Below, in pieces: positions 1 to 8,412 of a DNA stretch of 39,533 nt (its first letter is position 1; the number at the start of each line of letters is the position of its first letter). Source of the stretch: Propionibacteriaceae bacterium (GTDB lineage Bacteria; Actinomycetota; Actinomycetes; Propionibacteriales; Propionibacteriaceae); assembly GCA_031272505.1 (NCBI GenBank), contig JAISTQ010000041.1, positions 1 to 39,533 of the forward strand. Reading direction: 5' to 3'. The notes below the pieces were generated by a model that worked only from the letters and a program-made list of their open reading frames with translations, was not told where the DNA came from and ran no database searches. A program made the position numbers and the translations under genes.

Positions 1-2556
1 CGCGTCATAGAAATCAACCTTGACGCTGTTAGGAGCCCACTTCGCATACAGAATCAAATTAGAACCCGGCATCTCCTCAGTAGCGAAATCGAACGGCAGG
101 CAGTTGGGGTTGCTCGACGGGTTGTCGACGCACCAGCCCTCGAAGCTGTAGCCGGTGTTGGTGAGCGTGGTGGTCGGCTCGTAGCTGGTCAACGGGGCGC
201 CCAACTGGACTCCGGTCACGCTTGGAATGGTCTGGTTCACGCCGGTGATGTACGAGATGTTGAACGAGTTGCGGGTGTAGAGGAAGTAGGCGTACTGCAA
301 CTTGTCGGTGTTGGCGCCGGTGCCCGTGGAACTCGTGGTGTGCTGGGTGCTGTTGGCGTGGTCGGCGATGCCGTCGGTGTCGTTGCCCGCCAGCGCGGTG
401 TGCAGCGTGGTGGTGTTGCCGTTGGTGTAGACGGGCGTCACACCCTCGAACTGGCGCGTCTGGCACTTCTGGAAGCCGGTTTGCTGCCCGGCCTCGACCA
501 TCTGCAGCACCCAGAGCTTGTTGTCATACACGATGTACTGCCGATGCGCGGTGCCATTGGCGTCCATGATCTCGGTGGAGGTGTCGGAGAAGTTCGGCAC
601 GGTAGCCATGTTGATGGAAGCGTACTCGGCCGCGGTGGCTTCGAAGTAGTACAGGCGCGCGATCGGAATCACGGCGCTGTCCGTAGACCACTCCGGAGAC
701 ATGGTGACGGTGCCGCCACCGGCCTCGGCGGCTGTGGCTAACACGTCCGACACCTCGAATTGGATCGAGTGCGGGGTCTGCGATCCGTTGCCGATCCACC
801 AACCAAACTGGTTCCAGCCGCTGGGGTGGGTCACCGATCCAATCGCCGGCCAGACGGTGGAAATGTCCTCTCCCCATTTCGCGGTGAACGAATAGAGCAC
901 GTTCGCGTTCGCCGTGCCCGGCCGCTGGTACTCGACGCCCCCCATGGTCAGGTAGGCGTTGGGTTGCTGCGCGGTGTTGTAGTTCGGATAGTCCGGGTTG
1001 GTGTTGTTCACCGACTGCTTGTTACCGTGTACGTCAAACTGGAACGTGTAGACGGTGCGCTTGAAATACACGTTTACGACGGTGGTGCCGTCACCAGCCA
1101 GGTTCGGCGCCGCCACCCAGGACAGGGTGAAGAAGTCCGGGAAGGGCAGCAGCGTGTCCAAAGCGGCCTGCTCGGCGGTGGTGAAGCAGTCGGTGAGGGT
1201 CGCGCTGGTGCAAGACATCGAGGTACCCGCCAGCTTCGCCAGGTTGGTGTCGGTGTCATAGACGGTCGTGGTGTCCAGGAATTCGTAGTTCGTCGCGGTG
1301 GTGCCCGGATCGCCGATCACACCCTTCTTCTCGCCCCAGTAGACGACGGTGTAGCCGACCGGCTTGGCTTCCCAGATCGCGTACAGCATGGTGTCGGCGG
1401 TGACCGGCGTGGTGAAACTCCAAGCGTCGGTCGCGCAAGAGGTGGCGGCAGCGTTAGCCGTCCAACAGCCGAAATCGTAACCCGTGCGGGTGGGGCTGGT
1501 CGGCTCAGCGACCGCGGTGTTGTAAACCGGCAGCTTCGGCGCGACATAGGTGCCGCCACGCGAATCAAACGTCACCACCCTGGTGGACGCCCACTTCGGC
1601 TTGATAATGAGATCATGGTTGGGCATCTCAGAGGAACCGAAGACGACATCGCCGCCGTAATAGCCCGAAGCGGCGTCCTCTTCCCAGCCGACAATCCGGT
1701 CCCCCTCATTCGGAGGGGATTCCATCAGCAGGTCGATGACAGCCTGGGTCGGCCCCGCGTAGGTGTCCCCCACGGCGACCCGGCGGGTCAGCAGCACAGT
1801 GCCGCTACCATCCGAGAAAGACAACAGCCAACGGTCATCGAACACCGCATACAAAGTGACATCGCCCGTGACCGTGTCCGCGTTCACCGTGCCATCGAAA
1901 GCCCAGAACTTATCACGCGTATAGAACTCGAAATCATGATCCGGATGCGCCGGATTGTAGACCGACCAGCCCCGGAAAGTGACATACCCGGTAGGCACCG
2001 TCGGATGGATCGGCTCCACCACAGTACTGCCAATCGTGACAGTCTGCGGGGCATACCCGGTGACAAAATACTCGTCAGTGTTGTTCAACATAAAAGTAAC
2101 CGTGCCCGTCGCCGGCGCCGCAAGGCGCGTCCGAGGCACGCTAGCCACCGACGGCGTCGGAGACACACTCGTCTCCGGTGCCGGGGCCGGCTCATCCGCC
2201 TCCTCTTCGGGCAGCGCGGCCGTCTCCGGGATGGCCGAAACCACCGGCTCGGCCGTCTCGCTCGGCTCCGGATCCGCCGAAACGCTGGGCTCCACGGTGA
2301 CGGTGGGCTCCGGTGCCTCGGGAGTCTCCGCTGCCGGTGGGGCAGTGGCCGCCACAGTTGGCAAGGCGGTATCCTCCGCGGCAGGCTCAGCCGTGGCCTC
2401 CGGTGTGGTTTCCGCGACCGGCGGCGCCTTCGCCTCGATCGTGGATACTGCTGCGGCTGGAGTGCTCTCCAACTCGGTGTCTTCGCCCCAGGCTGGCGCT
2501 GCCATTGACAGCAAAACCGCCAGCGAAACTGAAAGTGCGTATGCCCGTTTTCTCAT
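1..2556 (-). CDS. Secreted Listeria-Bacteroides-repeat (InlB B-repeat) surface protein, 3' end cut off
   Basis: The frame is open from the ATG at 2556 to the window edge (852 codons) and runs off before any stop. A GGAGAGGTGA Shine-Dalgarno precedes the start. Residues 1-26 form a signal peptide (basic MRKR, hydrophobic core, AWG). Residues 30-150 are a Pro/Ala/Glu/Thr-rich stalk. Listeria-Bacteroides repeats follow at about 153-240, 327-397 and 765-843, each with a GY-x-F-x-GW/CW core and a closing LYAxF or LYAxW strand; a fourth begins at the edge. The section between repeats two and three is Thr/Asn/Tyr-rich. Such repeats occur in internalin-like and other cell-surface adhesins. The missing C-terminus would probably hold the wall or membrane anchor. 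The ligand cannot be inferred. Frame and family are clear; the adhesin role is inference. Confidence 0.88.
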   Translation of the reverse strand, partial: MRKRAYALSVSLAVLLSMAAPAWGEDTELESTPAAAVSTIEAKAPPVAETTPEATAEPAAEDTALPTVAATAPPAAETPEAPEPTVTVEPSVSADPEPSETAEPVVSAIPETAALPEEEADEPAPAPETSVSPTPSVASVPRTRLAAPATGTVTFMLNNTDEYFVTGYAPQTVTIGSTVVEPIHPTVPTGYVTFRGWSVYNPAHPDHDFEFYTRDKFWAFDGTVNADTVTGDVTLYAVFDDRWLLSFSDGSGTVLLTRRVAVGDTYAGPTQAVIDLLMESPPNEGDRIVGWEEDAASGYYGGDVVFGSSEMPNHDLIIKPKWASTRVVTFDSRGGTYVAPKLPVYNTAVAEPTSPTRTGYDFGCWTANAAATSCATDAWSFTTPVTADTMLYAIWEAKPVGYTVVYWGEKKGVIGDPGTTATNYEFLDTTTVYDTDTNLAKLAGTSMSCTSATLTDCFTTAEQAALDTLLPFPDFFTLSWVAAPNLAGDGTTVVNVYFKRTVYTFQFDVHGNKQSVNNTNPDYPNYNTAQQPNAYLTMGGVEYQRPGTANANVLYSFTAKWGEDISTVWPAIGSVTHPSGWNQFGWWIGNGSQTPHSIQFEVSDVLATAAEAGGGTVTMSPEWSTDSAVIPIARLYYFEATAAEYASINMATVPNFSDTSTEIMDANGTAHRQYIVYDNKLWVLQMVEAGQQTGFQKCQTRQFEGVTPVYTNGNTTTLHTALAGNDTDGIADHANSTQHTTSSTGTGANTDKLQYAYFLYTRNSFNISYITGVNQTIPSVTGVQLGAPLTSYEPTTTLTNTGYSFEGWCVDNPSSNPNCLPFDFATEEMPGSNLILYAKWAPNSVKVDFYDA

Positions 2557-2703
2557 GGTCACCTCTCCCGTAACCGCGCCAGCTTGACTCCCCACTCCCA
2601 AACGGGCGCTTCCCTTGCGTGAAGTTTATCGTTAGTTTGCGTAAGATTGCTAGTCCGGGGCGGAAAATGAGATGATATCGAGGGCTTTTTTACCTCGGCC
2701 GTT

Positions 2704-2743
2704 AAAAAAACCCTGGCCCACCGATATTTGGCGGATCAGGGTT
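2704..2743 (-). terminator. Second of two tandem intrinsic terminators
   Basis: On the minus strand AACCCTG pairs with CAGGGTT. The inner arms extend the stem with two wobble pairs, and a run of T (A at 2704-2710 on the plus strand) follows. It lies just beyond the first terminator, so it acts as a backup for the secreted-protein gene. Confidence 0.8.
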
Positions 2744-2780
2744 AAAAAACTCGCCCTGCCTCACTTGGAGACAGGGCGAG
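2744..2780 (-). terminator. First intrinsic terminator of the secreted-protein gene
   Basis: A perfect 9-bp stem, CTCGCCCTG (2750-2758) against CAGGGCGAG (2772-2780), has a 13-base loop and is followed on the minus strand by six T. It starts 11 bases after the stop codon of the gene ending at 2792. Confidence 0.9.
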
Positions 2781-2791
2781 AAGCTATGCGG

Positions 2792-3844
2792 CTACTTGAC
2801 CTTCACCTTCAGGACGTTGGTGGTGGCCTTCTTGTAGTTGCCTGCGGGAGTGAAGACTACTTTGAGCTTAATCGTCTTCTTGCGAGATTCGCTTCCCGGA
2901 CGCCATGAGAGTGTGTGAGTCTTAGCCTCCTTCGTGAAGCACAGGGAATACTTGACCTTCGAACCGTAGTACACCTTGGCGCAACCATTGACTTTTTGGT
3001 TGAGCTTGATTTTGTAGGTGTTGTACTTGCTGTACTTAGGTGTCTTGGTGCCAGTGAGCTTTGCCGTCAGCTTCTTGGAGAACAAGCCGAACTCGGCGGA
3101 AGCCGCGTTGGTGTACTCGTCGCCTGCCCAATAGAGCCGGATCGTCTGGGCCACACCGGGCTTCGTGGTCTTGTACGAGAAGGAGTGGAGGAAGGTGTAG
3201 ATGGTGTCAGAGTTCACCCAACCAGATGACCCTTTCTTCTGCAGCGCCACGGCGATCGACGGGGAGGTAGATCCCGGATAACCGGTGATTGAGTAAGTCC
3301 CCGAGACAGTTCCACTGTCATTCGTCACTGAGTATTGGTAGTTTACGAATGCAAGCTGAATAGGCACTTTGTTGACATTGACGGTGTACTCGCCCGAGTA
3401 GAACTTTGACCCTGAGCAGACGAACTCGACGCGGTAGACGTAAGTGCCGCCAGGCATCTTGGGCGTGGAGTAGGTGGAGCTGTACTCTTCCAAAATGTTG
3501 AACTCAGCGCCTTTGGTGCCGGAGTCAGTGGTGAAGATCACTGCGCCAAGGTAGTTGCCACCTGATGCATCGACCCAGGTGCCGTTACTGAGCCGCTGGA
3601 GGTAGGCGCTGCAGGAACCAGTAGATCCGACACCTGAATAGGTTATGGTCATTGGGACGTTCCAAGTGCCGGGTGTGACTTGGCCGGTGGCATCTCCGGA
3701 AAAATCGGAGTTGATGGTGATGGCTGCGACAGTGGGCGGCGAGACCGAGATGGTGATCGCCGCTTGGGCCGGTGTGACGCCGACCGCCAAGGTACCGGCG
3801 GCAAGGCAGAGGGCGACTGCCACGCTCGTGATCCTGGATTTCAT
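2792..3844 (-). CDS. Small secreted protein of unknown function, Lys/Tyr-rich C-terminus
   Basis: This encodes 350 residues. The start is the ATG at 3844, because AAAGGGGAAC lies directly upstream and a typical signal peptide follows (MKSR, hydrophobic core, cleavage after AQA at about residue 28). The longer in-frame ORF up to 4045 has no signal peptide at its start and was not used. The mature part is rich in Ser, Thr, Gly and Tyr and looks like beta-sandwich repeats. Cys pairs sit in the first half and again near LNQKVNGCAKVYY; the tail is strongly basic and ends KVKVK. No catalytic motif or sortase signal is visible. Base composition is visibly less GC-rich than in neighbouring genes, which may mean transfer or relaxed selection. 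The gene lies upstream of, and on the same strand as, the repeat protein ending the window, but strong terminators separate them. Function unknown. Confidence 0.8.
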   Translation of the reverse strand: MKSRITSVAVALCLAAGTLAVGVTPAQAAITISVSPPTVAAITINSDFSGDATGQVTPGTWNVPMTITYSGVGSTGSCSAYLQRLSNGTWVDASGGNYLGAVIFTTDSGTKGAEFNILEEYSSTYSTPKMPGGTYVYRVEFVCSGSKFYSGEYTVNVNKVPIQLAFVNYQYSVTNDSGTVSGTYSITGYPGSTSPSIAVALQKKGSSGWVNSDTIYTFLHSFSYKTTKPGVAQTIRLYWAGDEYTNAASAEFGLFSKKLTAKLTGTKTPKYSKYNTYKIKLNQKVNGCAKVYYGSKVKYSLCFTKEAKTHTLSWRPGSESRKKTIKLKVVFTPAGNYKKATTNVLKVKVK

Positions 3845-3924
3845 TTTGTTCCCCTTTCGATACTGAGATCTGAAGTTTGTATGTTGCTGCTGGGACAGGA
3901 CGACCAGCGCGAGAGCAACAGATG

Positions 3925-3954
3925 AGAATAACCTACCGCAGCTCGGCAAGGCAA
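3925..3954 (-). promoter_or_regulatory. Promoter of the small secreted-protein gene
   Basis: On the minus strand TTGCCT (3954-3949) and TATTCT (3930-3925) are 18 bases apart, a fair sigma-70-like match. The start codon is about 80 bases downstream. Confidence 0.4.
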
Positions 3955-4157
3955 ATCGACCTTCTCGTTTTTGACCAAGCAATTGTTCATCTGGCCCCCC
4001 TTTCCAGCACTCCCCATTCAACCACACCTCATCTCCCCCCGCCATGGGTCCAATTCCCCATCCGTACTAAACCCTGCTCCACCGAGTAGGCGTGAGCGGT
4101 ACCCTCGGACAGTGCTGTCACGGATTCGCTGCCAGCACCCCTGGCAAGCATTAACTA

Positions 4158-4200
4158 AACAAGCCTCAACAAGCCTAACAAGACCTCAAAAGGCCTCAAC
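4158..4200. repeat. Four imperfect tandem units of 9-11 bases
   Basis: Successive units read AACAAGCCTC, AACAAGCCT, AACAAGACCTC and AAAAGGCCTC, followed by AAC. They lie in the gene-poor gap between divergent genes. Confidence 0.6.
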
Positions 4201-4375
4201 AGTTTTATATTTGCGGCTCTTCGCCGTCACTGTCACTGGTGGGGCAGCTACCAGTCGGGCCTCCGGGAAGCGTTGAGTTCCCCGCCGCTGAGCTACCTGC
4301 CAACTAAAGTACCGGGCGTCGCGCACTAGTATGTGAGGTGACAGGTAGGTTGCAAGAAACGACAAAGGAGTAACC

Positions 4376-4912
4376 ATGAGTGATCCACGCGACGATTTCC
4401 GCGCGGCTTTGGATTGGGCGGTCGCGAAGGCTGCGGCCGTCACGCCTGCGCAGTTGGAGATTGACAGCCCGAATGCCGGTTGGACGGTGCGGCAGCTACT
4501 TGAGCATGTCATCGGGTCGGCCGGCTTCATCGTCACCGCTTTCGGCGGCACCCCGCCGGACGCTTCGGGTGACGATCCGGTCGCCGATTTCGCCCAGGCC
4601 GCCCAAGCCGCGCGCGAGGCTATTGCTGACGACGCAGGGCTTGCCCGCGAGGTGGATTGGGTTTCCGGCAAGATTCCGGCGGCGGCGCTGCTCGGCATCT
4701 TCACCCCGGAATTCTTGGTACACGGCTGGGACATCGCCTCGGTGACCGGCCAAGAAGCAGAGGCGCCGGCCGCCTTGGCCGAACGGGTGCTGCAGCTGGC
4801 CAAGGTGGGCGTCCCCGCCGAAGGACGCAATCCGCAAGCCTTCGGCCCGGTGGTGGAAGCCCCAGCCGGCTCCGGCCCGACCCGCCAACTCGCCGCCTGG
4901 CTCGGCCGCTGA
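4376..4912 (+). CDS. TIGR03086-family metal-binding protein (mycothiol/DinB-like fold)
   Basis: This encodes 178 residues. AAAGGAGTAACC precedes the ATG, a strong Shine-Dalgarno. The pattern fits the TIGR03086 / mycothiol-maleylpyruvate-isomerase N-domain group: a helical bundle with WTVRQLLEHV around residues 36-45 (His44), FLVHGWD around 113-119 (His116), and the usual ending QLAAWLGR. Members are small cytosolic actinobacterial proteins of the DinB/YfiT superfamily, thought to bind a divalent metal through such His residues and to work in thiol-linked reactions; the substrate here cannot be told. It stands alone, converging on groL. Family assignment is good; catalysis is inference. Confidence 0.85.
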   Translation: MSDPRDDFRAALDWAVAKAAAVTPAQLEIDSPNAGWTVRQLLEHVIGSAGFIVTAFGGTPPDASGDDPVADFAQAAQAAREAIADDAGLAREVDWVSGKIPAAALLGIFTPEFLVHGWDIASVTGQEAEAPAALAERVLQLAKVGVPAEGRNPQAFGPVVEAPAGSGPTRQLAAWLGR

Positions 4913-4979
4913 TCTTTGGTGCCGCCGCTTCCCCGCCGCCCCACCGAACCGCCAAGCCCGCCCAGTATGAGGTGAGACA

Positions 4980-5005
4980 CAAAGGCTCCGACCGGAGTCG
5001 GAGCC
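4980..5005 (-). terminator. Terminator downstream of groL
   Basis: The perfect stem GGCTCCGAC (4984-4992) / GTCGGAGCC (4997-5005) has a four-base loop and is followed on the minus strand by TTTGTGT. It lies 20 bases past the groL stop and, being symmetrical, may also stop the converging gene. Confidence 0.75.
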
Positions 5006-5025
5006 AAGTGCTGGTGGAAAGACTC

Positions 5026-6702
<1,677 letters not shown>

Positions 6703-6710
6703 CTCTATTT

Positions 6711-6737
6711 TTAGCACTCTTTGGCCACGAGTGACAA
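6711..6737 (-). promoter_or_regulatory. CIRCE operator 2, groL-distal
   Basis: TTAGCACTC (6711-6719), nine bases, then GAGTGACAA (6729-6737): the left arm is perfect and the right arm has two mismatches. It lies eight bases upstream of operator 1 on the groL side-to-distal axis, giving a tandem HrcA-binding region. Confidence 0.8.
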
Positions 6738-6773
6738 GTGAATCGCGAAACTCGCGCGGGATTCGGGCGGAAC

Positions 6774-7058
6774 CTACACAGTGACGCGCAGCGAGAGCTT
6801 GCGGGCGGAGCGTTCCTGCTGCCGCGAGTGGCGGAGCCGACGCAGGCGTTTCACCAGCAGCGGATCGTAGGCGAGCGCGGCCTCGGTGTCGATCAGCGAG
6901 TTGAGCTGCTGGTAGTAGCGCACCGAGGAGAAGCCGAACTGCTCGGCGATCTCCGCCTCTTTGCTGCCGGGCAGTGACCACCAGGACTTCTCAAAATCGA
7001 GGATGCGGCGATCCACCTCGCTGAGTTCCAGGGCGGCGCTCGGGGCCAACTGCGTCAT
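6774..7058 (-). CDS. DUF3263 family protein
   Basis: This encodes 94 residues. The core [16 protein letters not shown] (about 12-28), the helix-turn-helix-like [20 protein letters not shown] and the conserved [16 protein letters not shown] stretch match the actinobacterial DUF3263 family. It is a short, basic, probably cytosolic and possibly DNA-binding protein; no experimental function is known to me. It is transcribed towards groL and divergently from manA, but groL has its own heat-shock operators. No Shine-Dalgarno precedes the ATG; a -10 hexamer six bases upstream suggests a leaderless mRNA. Confidence 0.88.
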   Translation of the reverse strand: MTQLAPSAALELSEVDRRILDFEKSWWSLPGSKEAEIAEQFGFSSVRYYQQLNSLIDTEAALAYDPLLVKRLRRLRHSRQQERSARKLSLRVTV

Positions 7059-7070
7059 ACGTCAAGCATA
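7059..7070 (-). promoter_or_regulatory. -10 element TATGCT of the DUF3263 gene (leaderless)
   Basis: TATGCT occupies 7070-7065 and is followed by six bases (TGACGT) and then the ATG, so transcription should begin at the A of the start codon. Confidence 0.6.
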
Positions 7071-7092
7071 GCTCGCAAATCACATCGGTGTA

Positions 7093-7108
7093 ATTCGTTT
7101 TGACGAAT
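7093..7108. promoter_or_regulatory. Perfect palindrome between divergent DUF3263 and manA
   Basis: ATTCGT, four bases, ACGAAT. It is centred about 30 bases upstream of the DUF3263 -10 and about 45 bases before the manA -10. It is a candidate operator; the binding protein is unknown. Confidence 0.35.
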
Positions 7109-7144
7109 GAGCCGGGTCGACCAGGGGATTCCCGCAGCGGGCTT

Positions 7145-7180
7145 TAGAATCAACACCGAGTTCGGTAAGCTGAGGTGTTG
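7145..7180 (+). promoter_or_regulatory. manA -10 and start-site inverted repeat
   Basis: A TAGAAT hexamer (7145-7150) is directly followed by CAACACC (7151-7157), 16 bases, and GGTGTTG (7174-7180), a perfect 7-bp inverted repeat. It would straddle or immediately follow the transcription start and could be an operator or a 5' leader hairpin. Confidence 0.45.
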
Positions 7181-7210
7181 CTTTGCCCAACATCAGGAAA
7201 GAGGGAGTCC

Positions 7211-8401
7211 ATGCTGCGACTGTCCGGCGCTCCACAGCGATTCGCGTGGGGGACGGTTGACGCTATCCCGAAACTGATCAACCAGCCTTCCGACGGGCAA
7301 CCTTACGCCGAGTATTGGCTGGGCGCCTACCCGCTCGCCCCGGCGGTTTCCGACGCGGGCCCGCTGCACGAGTACATCGCCGCGAATCCGCAGGTGCTGG
7401 GCCGCAAATCCGAGCTTTCCTTCGGGGCGCAATTGCCTTTCTTAATGAAGGTGCTCTCCGCCGCCCACCCGCTCTCGCTGCAAGCGCATCCGGATCGCGG
7501 GCTGGCTGTGGAGGGCTATGCCCGGGAGAACGCGCTCGGCATCCCGCTGGACGATCCGAGCCGCAGCTACAAAGACGCCTGGCCGAAGCCGGAGCTGTTG
7601 GTGGCGGTCTCCCCGTTCGAGACGTTGACGGGCTTCCGCCCGCCGGAGCAGACGGCCGAGCTTTTTGAGGGCCTGGGGCTCAACCGGGATCTCGCCAGCG
7701 TGATCGGCCCGCTGCGCGAACGCAAGGGCGCGGCCGCCATCGCCGAAGTGTTCCTGGACGCGCTCTCATTGAATGGGGATCGGCAGCACTTGATGGACGT
7801 CAGCGCCGCCGCCTTCGTCAAACACGTCAAAGACCCGGGCCCGGTGGGAGAGTTCGCGCGCACCGCGTTGCGGCTGGACGACGTCTTCCCCGGCGACGGG
7901 GCGATCCTCGCCGCCCTGCTGCTCAACCGGATCACGCTCCGCCCTGGCGAGGCGGTCTTCATCAAGCCGGGCACCATGCACGTACACCTGAGCGGCACCG
8001 GCGTCGAGGTGATGGCGAATTCCGACAACGTGGTCCGCGGTGGGTTGACGCGCAAGCACATCGACGTCACCGAGTTGGTGAGAGTCGTCGATTTCGAGCC
8101 GGTCACCCCGCAGATCATCCAGCCGGAGCTGGTGGAGCCGGGGGTAGAGACGTACCCCGTCGACGTCGAGGAGTTCACCGTCTGGCGGTTGCAATTGTCC
8201 CCCGATTATGGCCGGGTGACGCTTCCGGGCGAAGGCTCGGCGCGCATCCTCTTCGTGGTGGCGGGCAGCGCTTCGGTGAGCACTGGCCCGGAAACCAATA
8301 CGCTGGCGCACGGGGAGGCGGTCTTCCTCGGGGCTGACGAGACGGACGTGCGGATCAGCGGCGACGCCACCGCCTTTGTCTCCGCTTCCGGGCTGCGTTG
8401 A
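7211..8401 (+). CDS. manA: Mannose-6-phosphate isomerase, class I
   Basis: This 396-residue enzyme interconverts mannose 6-phosphate and fructose 6-phosphate, feeding mannose into glycolysis or supplying precursors for mannosylated glycans and GDP-mannose. The zinc-binding set of type I isomerases is visible: Q91 and H93 in SLQAHPD, E128 in KPEL, and the later His in TMHVH. VMANSDNVVRGGLT and the cupin-like C-terminal part are also typical. The start is the ATG at 7211 because AGGAAAGAGGGAG lies just upstream; an in-frame ATG at 7175 lacks such a site. It converges on the glutamate dehydrogenase gene with only 11 bases between stops. Cytosolic. Confidence 0.95.
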   Translation: MLRLSGAPQRFAWGTVDAIPKLINQPSDGQPYAEYWLGAYPLAPAVSDAGPLHEYIAANPQVLGRKSELSFGAQLPFLMKVLSAAHPLSLQAHPDRGLAVEGYARENALGIPLDDPSRSYKDAWPKPELLVAVSPFETLTGFRPPEQTAELFEGLGLNRDLASVIGPLRERKGAAAIAEVFLDALSLNGDRQHLMDVSAAAFVKHVKDPGPVGEFARTALRLDDVFPGDGAILAALLLNRITLRPGEAVFIKPGTMHVHLSGTGVEVMANSDNVVRGGLTRKHIDVTELVRVVDFEPVTPQIIQPELVEPGVETYPVDVEEFTVWRLQLSPDYGRVTLPGEGSARILFVVAGSASVSTGPETNTLAHGEAVFLGADETDVRISGDATAFVSASGLR

Positions 8402-8412
8402 GTACGTTAGCG

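Larger units (their letters stand above)
3845..4375. other. 530-base gap between divergent genes
   Basis: The gap holds the leftward promoter near 3940, a C-rich plus-strand stretch at about 3990-4080, short tandem repeats at 4158-4200, a tRNA-like fragment at 4237-4301 that does not fold as a tRNA, and a possible rightward -10 (TAGTAT) near 4328. No ORF with a start signal or recognisable product is present. The sequence is less GC-rich than the surrounding genes. Confidence 0.6.

Noticed and set aside
760-2508. 582-codon plus-strand ORF opposite the repeat protein
   Set aside because: The minus strand carries a signal peptide, Shine-Dalgarno and recognisable repeats continuing to the window edge. 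The plus ORF is Arg/Gly-rich shadow.
3845-4045. 67-residue N-terminal extension of the small secreted protein
   Set aside because: The internal ATG has a strong ribosome site followed by a textbook signal peptide. The extension would bury it.
4237-4301. tRNA-like fragment on the minus strand (TAGCTCAGCGG D-arm and CCA-like end)
   Set aside because: The D-arm sequence is suggestive, but the T-loop is wrong, the anticodon arm does not pair and the total is about 65 bases. At best a decayed remnant.
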